Below are positions 13,718 through 18,118 of a stretch of DNA of 18,118 nucleotides, piece after piece (positions within the stretch are counted from its first letter, which is position 1; every line of letters begins with the position of its first letter). The notes under the pieces were generated by a model. It did no database searches. It was not told where the DNA came from and saw only the letters and a program-made list of their open reading frames with translations. Source of the stretch: DATAXS01 sp036266715 (GTDB lineage: Bacteria; Patescibacteriota; Minisyncoccia; UBA6257; 2-01-FULL-56-20); contig DATAXS010000005.1 in assembly GCA_036266715.1 (NCBI GenBank), positions 1-18,118 of the forward strand. The letters are read 5' to 3'. The translations under genes and the position numbers were made by a program.

Positions 13718-15273
13718 AGCGCGTTCAATGCTTTCCTCGTTTTTGGCCCCACAAGACCCCAGCCGGTCGTGGCGGGAGCTCCGGAACAAACGACTTCCTG
13801 CACACACTGGAATTTTTGCACTGCGGCCTGCGTGAGCGAGCCATAAAATCCCGTCGCGTACTCCGGGCCGAGATAGCCGTTCTCTATTAATAGGTTCTGG
13901 AGCGCGGTGACCGTGGCACTGCGCGCGCCGTAGGCAAGCGTGGTCGTAAAGTATACTGACGGCGAAGTTCCGGAAACTGAACCGGGCGTGGAGGGCGTCG
14001 GTGTGGCAAGCGGCGGCGGAGTAACAGTCGCGCCTGGTATGGGCGTCGGGGTGACTGCCGGATTCACTGCGGGCGTATTTACCGAAGTAAACGTTTGCGC
14101 CGAAACGTTCCCTGCGGCATCGTATGCAGCCACTTCATAGGTGTACATAGTGCTTGACGCGAGCCCGGTGTCCAAGTAAGCGGTCGTAGCAACCGTCGCG
14201 ATCTGCGTGCCATTCCGATACACGTAATATCCCGCAACACCCACGTTATCAAGCGACGGCTGCCATTCCAACATGACGGAGGAAACGGAAACGGGTAGGG
14301 CGATGAGATCTTTCGGTACGGTCGGCGCAATAACATCAAGAGGAAGCGTGGTGGCGCTCATCGCCGCGCTTTGCGCCGAAACATTTCCTGCCGCGTCGTA
14401 GGCGGCAATGGTATAGCTGTACCCCGTTCCCGCCGTGAGTCCGGTGTCGGCATACGACGTGGTGGAAGTGCCGATGCTCGCGACCTGCGAACCGTTCCGG
14501 TAAACGTAATATCCCGTGACGCCCACGTTATCGTTGGAAGCCTGCCAGCGGATATCGATCTCGGTGCTTGAAGACGCCGTGGCGACCAAAAACGCCGGCG
14601 GCGAAGGCGGCGTCGTGTCCGGCGGATTGAAGTTTGCGGTGAGCGTGCTCGTCGTGATGCTCACGTAGTCCGAAACATTCCCCGCCGCGTCGTAGGCGGC
14701 AATGCTGTAGCTGTAGGTGGTGCCCGGCTGGACGGTGCTGTCCGTGTAGCTCGTGGAATTGTACGGGCCCGTTGTGGAAAGCGTAAGCGAGCGGCCGTTC
14801 TTCGTCATATAATATCCGATCACGCCCACGTTGTCCGTGGAGGCGGCCCAGGAAAGCGTGATGGATGAGGTCGTCACGCTCGCCGTGAGCCCGGTCGGCG
14901 CCGTAGGCGGCGTTTTGTCTAAAATGACGGAAACGATGTCCGATTCTTGCGATTGCCGGGAAACGTTCCCTGCCGCATCGTAGGCCGCGACGGTGTAAAT
15001 GTAGGCGCCGCCCGGCGGTACCGTGTCCGTGTAGCTTGTACCCGCAGTACTCGCCACCTCCGCGCCGTTCCGATACACGTAATATCCCGTGACGGCCACG
15101 TTGTCCGTGGAGGCGGCCCAGGAGACCTGGACACTATTGTAGTTCGAAACCGACGCGCTTGGCGCGCCAGGCACCGAGGGCGGGGTCGTGTCCACTTGGG
15201 CGTGGACGTTCGCGGCCGCCATTGCCGCGAAAATGGTGAGTGAAAACAGGCTCCATCGCAACACTTTGGTCAT
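13714..15273 (-). CDS. Secreted surface protein: four fibronectin type III repeats plus peptidoglycan-binding domain
   Basis: Predicted cell-wall-attached protein of 519 residues. A Sec signal peptide (MTKVLRWSLFSLTIFAAMAA, likely cut after ANVHA at 25) precedes four FnIII domains at about 28-117, 119-211, 218-310 and 314-401. Each has a WxASxDNV-GYY-xxNG core and ends in AAYDAAGNVS. A Pro/Thr/Ser linker (402-438) leads to a PG_binding_1-type domain (440-519) with ATVTALQNLLIENGYL, GFYGSLTQAAVQKFQ and GPKTRKALNAL. The repeats are similar at DNA level, so they probably arose by internal duplication. Such repeats often mediate adhesion to cells or polymers; the partner is unknown. Transcribed alone from a leaderless-type promoter, convergent with the phospholipase D-like gene, and immediately downstream of the inverted-repeat cassette. 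Confidence 0.92.
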   Translation of the reverse strand: MTKVLRWSLFSLTIFAAMAAANVHAQVDTTPPSVPGAPSASVSNYNSVQVSWAASTDNVAVTGYYVYRNGAEVASTAGTSYTDTVPPGGAYIYTVAAYDAAGNVSRQSQESDIVSVILDKTPPTAPTGLTASVTTSSITLSWAASTDNVGVIGYYMTKNGRSLTLSTTGPYNSTSYTDSTVQPGTTYSYSIAAYDAAGNVSDYVSITTSTLTANFNPPDTTPPSPPAFLVATASSSTEIDIRWQASNDNVGVTGYYVYRNGSQVASIGTSTTSYADTGLTAGTGYSYTIAAYDAAGNVSAQSAAMSATTLPLDVIAPTVPKDLIALPVSVSSVMLEWQPSLDNVGVAGYYVYRNGTQIATVATTAYLDTGLASSTMYTYEVAAYDAAGNVSAQTFTSVNTPAVNPAVTPTPIPGATVTPPPLATPTPSTPGSVSGTSPSVYFTTTLAYGARSATVTALQNLLIENGYLGPEYATGFYGSLTQAAVQKFQCVQEVVCSGAPATTGWGLVGPKTRKALNAL

Positions 15274-15288
15274 ACTGTTATTTTACCA
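15273..15288 (-). promoter_or_regulatory. Leaderless extended -10 promoter of the FnIII gene
   Basis: Minus strand TGG-TAAAAT (hexamer 15285-15280), then six bases to the ATG at 15273, so +1 is the A of the start codon. No good -35 is seen at 16-18 bp. The left inverted repeat of the cassette begins 27 bp upstream of the -10, so the cassette insertion may have replaced the original -35 surroundings. Confidence 0.6.
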
Positions 15289-15311
15289 AATCAACCGCTT
15301 GTGGCGGAGGG

Positions 15312-15330
15312 TAGTAGAGGATGTTCGGAC
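15312..15330 (+). repeat. Left terminal inverted repeat of the cassette
   Basis: TAGTAGAGGATGTTCGGAC; reverse complement of 16166-16184 at 18 of 19 positions, with an uninterrupted 16-bp match. Confidence 0.8.
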
Positions 15331-15360
15331 TTGTCTCAACAGCATATCGTAAAATGATAT

Positions 15361-15396
15361 TTGCAATCTCATTTCTTCCGTGTCATAATATGCGTG
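15361..15396 (+). promoter_or_regulatory. Promoter of the cassette genes
   Basis: TTGCAA (15361-15366), 17-bp spacer, extended -10 TGT-CATAAT (hexamer 15384-15389), predicted +1 near 15396. This leaves a 34-nt leader that carries the SD GAGGAAGG (15414-15421), unlike the leaderless promoters elsewhere in the window. Confidence 0.6.
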
Positions 15397-15429
15397 GCAA
15401 TTTGATAATTTTTGAGGAAGGCAAAAACC

Positions 15430-15878
15430 ATGCAGAATGGTGAACCAAATATATATATACGGGGCTTACAACGCTCCGCAATGGACAGGCCCAGCTCCAA
15501 TGGTCACGGGTCCAGCTGTTTCTGGCATTCAACGCTATTGCGTTGCCAGTAATATTCGTTTCTCTGCAACCTGAACGGATAAAGCTGGCGGTCAGCATCG
15601 TAGGTCTTTTCATGCATCTCGGCGTTTGGCTTGGCGCATGGAGGACGGCAAATTGGATCCGTTTTTGGGATGACAAACTCGGCGAACTCGAACAACTTGA
15701 TCGAGAGCCTGCTAGTTCGGCAGCAACCACACGGGTAATGGTTTTCAGTGACCGAGAATTTAAAAAGAGGCGCGGCGGATGGCTTGTGAAATACGGCTAT
15801 CTCTGGCCGTTCGGCATAGCATTTTTTCTCTGGCTCGAAGAGATCATCCGCCACGGCTTGAAGCTTTACTACCATTAA
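15430..15878 (+). CDS. Small membrane protein of the cassette; start and body out of frame at an AT repeat
   Basis: Unrecognised protein of about 148 residues if the frame is restored. The body frame is open from 15444 to the TAA ending at 15878 but has no ATG or GTG; its first usual start codon (TTG 15543) would cut a membrane helix in half. The best start is the ATG at 15430, 8 nt after the SD GAGGAAGG, but it lies in another frame. The two join across the 11-nt tract ATATATATATA (15449-15459) if one AT unit is lost, giving MQNGEPNIYTGLTTLRNG. The body has helix 1 (VQLFLAFNAIALPVIFVSL), helix 2 (LAVSIVGLFMHLGVWLGAW), a charged loop rich in Glu/Arg/Lys, and helix 3 near the C-terminus (WPFGIAFFLWLEE). 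Possible explanations are phase variation, a sequencing error, frameshifting, or a dead gene. Followed by a second small membrane-protein gene 28 nt on. Confidence 0.6.
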
Positions 15879-15906
15879 CACAATTTTTTAGAAAAGGAGT
15901 GATGCT

Positions 15907-16092
15907 ATGGGAACCAATGGACTAACGGAAGAACAGAAGAAAATGCAGGATGAGGTATGCGCGGAACTTCATGCGGACGTGTTGTTCGCCGACAAGATCG
16001 ATAAATACGTTGTGACGCCGATTTACAAGGGAACTATAATTCTCGGCGTCCTCGCATTTATCGCTGCGTCCATCTACTTATGGACACACTAA
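15907..16092 (+). CDS. Small single-span membrane protein of the cassette
   Basis: A 61-residue protein with a charged N-terminal half (LTEEQKKMQDEVCAELHAD, about 6-24) and one C-terminal membrane helix (GTIILGVLAFIAASIYLW, about 42-59). No family recognised. The start is well supported: AAGGAG (15893-15898) lies 8 nt before the ATG. It follows the three-helix protein by 28 nt and precedes a strong terminator by 12 nt, so the two genes form one transcription unit and may work together at the membrane. A two-gene set of small membrane proteins inside inverted repeats could be a toxin/immunity or accessory pair, but nothing in the sequence shows this. Confidence 0.7.
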   Translation: MGTNGLTEEQKKMQDEVCAELHADVLFADKIDKYVVTPIYKGTIILGVLAFIAASIYLWTH

Positions 16093-16104
16093 CCTTACGC
16101 AACG

Positions 16105-16140
16105 GCCGGAACTTGTACGAAAAGTTCCGGCTTTTTATTT
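16105..16140 (+). terminator. Strong intrinsic terminator of the cassette
   Basis: GCCGGAACTT (16105-16114) pairs perfectly with AAGTTCCGGC (16122-16131) around a 7-nt loop, followed directly by TTTTTATTT. It ends the plus-strand unit and lies inside the right inverted repeat. Confidence 0.92.
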
Positions 16141-16165
16141 ATTGATAGTTAGGATTTATGGTTGG

Positions 16166-16184
16166 GTCCGAACATCCTCTATTA
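16166..16184 (-). repeat. Right terminal inverted repeat of the cassette
   Basis: GTCCGAACATCCTCTATTA on the plus strand; pairs with the left repeat. Its outer edge is 2 nt (CC) from the 3' discriminator base of tRNA-Trp. Confidence 0.8.
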
Positions 16185-16186
16185 GG

Positions 16187-16257
16187 CGGGAGCTGTAGGA
16201 ATCGAACCTACGATTTCGATTTTGGAGATCGAAGTTATACCACTTAACTAAGCTCCC
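16187..16257 (-). tRNA. tRNA-Trp (anticodon CCA)
   Basis: A 71-nt cloverleaf on the minus strand: acceptor GGGAGCT/AGCTCCC, D stem GTTA/TAAC, anticodon stem TCGAT/ATCGA with loop CTCCAAA (anticodon CCA), T arm GTAGG-TTCGATT-CCTAC, discriminator G. The 3' CCA is not complete in the DNA (CCT). It follows rpmG by 15 nt, an order seen in many bacteria where secE-nusG come next; here the cassette comes next instead. Confidence 0.96.
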
Positions 16258-16272
16258 CACGGAATAATTATA

Positions 16273-16452
16273 CTATTTCCCCGTGATCCGCGACTCCTTG
16301 TGGAGTGTGTGCTTGCGGCACCAGTTGCAGAACTTGTTGAACTCGATCTTCCGCTCCACCGTCTTCTTGTTTTTCGTGGTGTAATAATTACGCCGTTTGC
16401 AGACGGAGCAGCGGAGCGCGATCAATTTGTCGGCGCGTTTTACTTGGGCCAT
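16273..16452 (-). CDS. rpmG: 50S ribosomal protein L33
   Basis: A 59-residue basic ribosomal protein of the large subunit E-site region. It has the L33 pattern with a zinc-ribbon (C+) form: CSVCK (Cys15, Cys18) and CNWC (Cys42, Cys45), plus RNYYTTKNKK. The frame is open to 16488, but the ATG at 16452 gives the normal family N-terminus (MAQVKRADKLIALRC) and coincides within one base with the predicted transcription start. It lies between tRNA-Thr and tRNA-Trp on the same strand. Confidence 0.95.
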   Translation of the reverse strand: MAQVKRADKLIALRCSVCKRRNYYTTKNKKTVERKIEFNKFCNWCRKHTLHKESRITGK

Positions 16453-16488
16453 GGGGAATATAATAGCGCATCGCCCGGGATTTTGCAA
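16452..16488 (-). promoter_or_regulatory. Leaderless promoter of rpmG
   Basis: Minus strand TTGCAA (16488-16483), 17 bp, TATTAT (16465-16460), then seven bases to the ATG at 16452. Predicted +1 is at or one base before the start codon. It lies 24 bp after the 3' end of tRNA-Thr(GGU). Confidence 0.7.
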
Positions 16489-16511
16489 CCCCGGAACCCG
16501 CGCGCCCTTTG

Positions 16512-16782
16512 AGCCGATGGCCGGATTTGAACCGGCGACCTACTCCTTCATTGCATACCTCAACTTCGCGACGCTTATATGAGGATTAGACTGTATCTTG
16601 CGCATGCCGCTCGCGCGGCGCAGCGCCCCTTGTCAGTCGTTCGGGCGAAAATTGATCTCGCCACGGTCTCAACCTTTGCAGGTCTTTAACCGTTATTCAG
16701 GATTCGCGGAAGGGTTTCCCCTGCCGTGGGCATGACCCGTGGGTCCACCATGGAGTTGCTCTACCAGCTGAGCTACATCGGC
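16512..16782 (-). tRNA. tRNA-Thr (anticodon GGU), interrupted by a group I intron
   Basis: Exons 16782-16747 (positions 1-36) and 16548-16512 (positions 37-73) give a 73-nt tRNA. Acceptor GCCGATG/CATCGGC, D arm GCTC-AGCTGGTA-GAGC, anticodon stem ACTCC/GGAGT, loop ATGGTAA (anticodon GGT), T arm GCCGG-TTCAAAT-CCGGC, discriminator T. The anticodon arm only closes when 198 nt are removed between positions 36 and 37. The acceptor stem equals that of tRNA-Thr(CGU) at 9467-9538. The first ten bases overlap the 3' end of the upstream endonuclease ORF, whose TAG stop is tRNA positions 8-10. Confidence 0.93.
16549..16746 (-). ncRNA. Self-splicing group I intron in the tRNA-Thr anticodon loop
   Basis: The 198-nt insert follows U36 and ends in G, the two hallmarks of group I splice sites. 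P1 can be drawn: exon CAUGGU (16752-16747) pairs with GUCAUG (16736-16731) in the intron, with a G-U wobble at the 5' splice site. Core elements are visible: AATCCTGA (16704-16697) resembling the Q element, GACTGACAAG (16638-16629) as R, and AAGATACAGTCTAATCC (16599-16583) as S. GACTG/CAGTC form P7. The size and elements are closest to bacterial tRNA introns of the IC3 kind. It contains no ORF. Archaeal-type bulge-helix-bulge splicing is not needed to explain it. Confidence 0.9.
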
Positions 16783-17369
16783 TTATTGTTAGGCAGAAAA
16801 CTTACCAGCAAATCTCGAAGTTTTTTATTGTGATACATAACCGTCATTACGCCATATTGGCTCTTTTTCCGATACGTACCAATCGAACCAGACTTCGTGA
16901 TTATTGGTTTGTTTATCTGACTCCTCTTTATATTAAGTTTTTTTGTCCAAAAGTCCAGCGCTTCATCAACGTCTATGTCTGTAAATAATTGAAGGCCGAA
17001 TTTAAGATCTGTTTTGTCAATGCTGAAATTTTTAATTAGAAAAGTCATAAAATTCTGAATAAGAATGGGATCGGCATTCCCGAGTTTTACAGAGTTTAAA
17101 TCTGCCTTAGTTCCTTCGCCCCAGTAGAGTCCAATACCTAATCCAAACAGCGTTGCTCCGTTCACGTCTTGCGGATTTTTAAATTTAAAAGGGTCGCCTT
17201 CGGGATTGCGTTTGATATACGTTGCCTCACTCCTTGAGCGAATTTTAATATTGTATTTACCCATCCAATAAGCTACTTTGTGAAGAGAGCAACCCAATAC
17301 ACCGGCAATTTCTTGCATAGATTTTCCTTGATTCGTATATAGATCCTTTAGGACTTGCTTATTGAACAC
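16773..17369 (-). CDS. HTH plus LAGLIDADG-like endonuclease abutting tRNA-Thr
   Basis: A 198-residue protein. Residues about 3-40 form a homeodomain-like HTH (LKDLYTNQGKSMQEIAGVLG, then HKVAYWMGKY). From 74 the LAGLIDADG-like helix LFGLGIGLYWGEGTK appears, with a glycine-rich face and an acidic end, followed by a single alpha/beta unit (LGNADPILIQNFMTFLIKNF, FGLQLFTDIDVDEALDFW, INKPIITKSGS). One motif suggests a homodimeric DNA endonuclease. The start is GTG at 17369. Its last codons, CCG-ATG-TAG, are part of tRNA-Thr, so ORF and tRNA overlap by 10 bp on the same strand. The gene is visibly AT-richer than most of the window, suggesting transfer. Placement next to an intron-bearing tRNA suggests a homing role; that is inference, and a transcription-regulator role is the alternative. 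Confidence 0.75.
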   Translation of the reverse strand: MFNKQVLKDLYTNQGKSMQEIAGVLGCSLHKVAYWMGKYNIKIRSRSEATYIKRNPEGDPFKFKNPQDVNGATLFGLGIGLYWGEGTKADLNSVKLGNADPILIQNFMTFLIKNFSIDKTDLKFGLQLFTDIDVDEALDFWTKKLNIKRSQINKPIITKSGSIGTYRKKSQYGVMTVMYHNKKLRDLLVSFLPNNKPM

Positions 17370-17384
17370 TTAAGAACCCTAGCA
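17369..17384 (-). promoter_or_regulatory. Possible leaderless promoter of the endonuclease gene
   Basis: Minus strand TGC-TAGGGT (hexamer 17381-17376) lies six bases before the GTG start, the same spacing as the other leaderless promoters. The hexamer matches consensus at only 3 positions and no clear -35 is seen. An overlapping TATGCT four bases further upstream is an alternative -10. Confidence 0.4.
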
Positions 17385-17415
17385 TAGCGAAATTAAAAAC
17401 TTATTAAAAAGTTCT

Positions 17416-17457
17416 AAAAAAAATCAGGCGCGCCATGATGCATGGAGGCGCGCCCGA
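17416..17457 (-). terminator. Strong intrinsic terminator after the 2OG oxygenase gene
   Basis: Two copies of GGCGCGCC, each itself palindromic, pair as an 8-bp stem extended to 11 by TCG/TGA (one G-U pair; arms 17457-17447 and 17434-17424). The 12-nt loop contains ATGCAT. Eight T residues follow (17423-17416). It starts 10 nt after the oxygenase stop and insulates the endonuclease gene. Confidence 0.9.
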
Positions 17458-17466
17458 GGTAAATTG

Positions 17467-18118
17467 TCAAACAAAGAGTTTCTGGAATTCGCCGAAGGGC
17501 ATGTCATAGTTGAATCCAGGGGAAAATTCCTGGAGTCTGCCAATGCCATTCTTGTTGTACGCCTTCGTCTTCGCGAGAGGCACGAAACAGACAATTGAAT
17601 ATCTTCCGGAATCGGCCGACTCGTCAGTTGCCACTACGCGATGACAAAGCGCCTTGGTCGCGTTTCCCGAAGCAAATTGAAGTTGCATGCCGGAAATAAT
17701 GGCGGTCTGACCGTCAGAAACCGGCATGGGCTGCCATTGCTTGCTAAGGTCAAGATACTCGAGGCCGGGACCACTTTCAAAAAGGTGGAGCGTGAATCCG
17801 GACTTGTCGGCATGCGGCGTCGCCGTTTGATCGCCGACACTGCGCCCGCCGAAGTAGTGGATGTAACGAAAAATCCACGACTGCTGTCCCTCCATCACCT
17901 CGGACTCAAAAGTGGGAAGTGAAAGGGCTTTGCTGAGACCTCGTGCAAATTCTTGGATAACGGGCGCGGCGAGATCGATCAGGCGGTCGGCTTCGTCAAT
18001 GAATCGTGTTGCTTGGGGAACGGCCACGTTTTTACTCAGCGTGACAAGGCGTTTCGTTTCTCTGAGCGTCACGTGGAAATTTTCTTTCAAATCAAGCGAC
18101 AATCCTTTTTGTTCCTTG
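17467..18118 (-). CDS. 2-oxoglutarate/Fe(II)-dependent oxygenase, isopenicillin N synthase-like (5' end beyond the window)
   Basis: Double-stranded beta-helix dioxygenase that would use Fe(II), O2 and 2-oxoglutarate to oxidise a small molecule. The iron triad is present in HADKSG (His97, Asp99) and CHRVV (His154). RYSIVCFVPL supplies the RxS that binds 2-oxoglutarate (Arg167, Ser169). Numbering is from a TTG at 18102, but the frame stays open to the edge (KEQKG precedes), so the gene very likely begins outside. GLEYLD and GQTAIISGMQLQFASG between the metal ligands are typical of the IPNS/2OG-FeII_Oxy group. The stop is TGA, followed by a strong terminator. The substrate is unknown; enzymes of this family are uncommon in reduced CPR genomes, which hints at acquisition. 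Confidence 0.86.
   Translation of the reverse strand, partial: KEQKGLSLDLKENFHVTLRETKRLVTLSKNVAVPQATRFIDEADRLIDLAAPVIQEFARGLSKALSLPTFESEVMEGQQSWIFRYIHYFGGRSVGDQTATPHADKSGFTLHLFESGPGLEYLDLSKQWQPMPVSDGQTAIISGMQLQFASGNATKALCHRVVATDESADSGRYSIVCFVPLAKTKAYNKNGIGRLQEFSPGFNYDMPFGEFQKLFV

Larger units (their letters stand above)
15312..16184. mobile_element. 873-bp cassette bounded by 19-bp inverted repeats
   Basis: The left end (15312-15330) reads TAGTAGAGGATGTTCGGAC and the right end (16166-16184) is its reverse complement with one mismatch; 16 bp (15315-15330 / 16166-16181) are perfect. Both outermost dinucleotides are TA, which would fit TA-target insertion as in IS630/Tc1-mariner elements. No transposase is inside. 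The cargo is one plus-strand unit: promoter, two small membrane-protein genes with strong SDs, and an intrinsic terminator. The neighbouring genes run on the minus strand and lack SDs. The right end lies 2 nt past the tRNA-Trp discriminator. What is seen is the repeats, the strand switch and the contrasting expression signals; mobility is inferred. Confidence 0.55.

Noticed and set aside
13990..15200. Regular DNA repeats resembling a CRISPR or tandem array
   Set aside because: They are the coding repeats of four FnIII domains, about 270-300 bp apart, with no short unique spacers.
15437..15575. Second ATG (15437) reading frame of 45 codons in the cassette
   Set aside because: Shares no frame with the long body and lies farther from the SD than the ATG at 15430; no protein features.
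17424..17457. Paired GGCGCGCC motifs as an att or recombination site
   Set aside because: They form the stem of an intrinsic terminator followed by T8 immediately after a stop codon, which explains them fully.

Overview
The window looks like a chromosomal segment of a Candidate Phyla Radiation (Patescibacteria) bacterium, most probably of the Parcubacteria type. This is an inference from several signs: compact, tightly packed genes; a trimmed ATP synthase delta subunit; secreted FnIII plus peptidoglycan-binding proteins; a tRNA group I intron; and almost no Shine-Dalgarno (SD) sequences. The genetic code is standard: UGA is a stop for ftsE, for the oxygenase at the right edge, and inside the prfB frameshift site.

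Nearly everything is on the minus strand, so transcription runs right to left. From the right edge: a 2-oxoglutarate/Fe(II) oxygenase (cut by the edge) with a strong terminator; an AT-rich HTH plus LAGLIDADG-like endonuclease gene whose stop codon lies inside the next gene, a tRNA-Thr(GGU) interrupted by a 198-nt group I intron; then rpmG and tRNA-Trp(CCA). An 873-bp segment bounded by 19-bp inverted repeats (18 of 19 identical) follows, starting 2 nt past tRNA-Trp. It carries two small membrane-protein genes on the plus strand with their own promoter, strong SDs and a terminator. One of these genes is out of frame with its best start at an AT-dinucleotide tract.

The middle holds secreted and surface functions and RNA modification: a four-FnIII peptidoglycan-binding protein, a convergent exported phospholipase D-like protein, a divergent RlmB/TrmH-type rRNA methyltransferase followed by an RlmI-like methyltransferase, and a secreted glutamic (G1/eqolisin) peptidase. 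tRNA-Thr(CGU) is next.

The left half is two transcription units in series: (i) a small hypothetical gene, prfB with its programmed +1 frameshift, ftsE, ftsX and cfa; (ii) the F-type ATP synthase operon atpB-E-F-H-A-G-D, with atpD cut by the left edge.

The most striking general pattern is translational. Seven genes (atpB, the hypothetical 9426 gene, the TrmH-like gene, the phospholipase D gene, the FnIII gene, rpmG, the endonuclease) have a -10 hexamer, often preceded by TGn, only 6-8 nt before the start codon, which predicts leaderless mRNAs. Genes inside operons also lack SDs. Only the inverted-repeat cassette uses strong SDs, which marks it as probably foreign. The best candidates for something undescribed are this cassette and the endonuclease/intron/tRNA-Thr arrangement.
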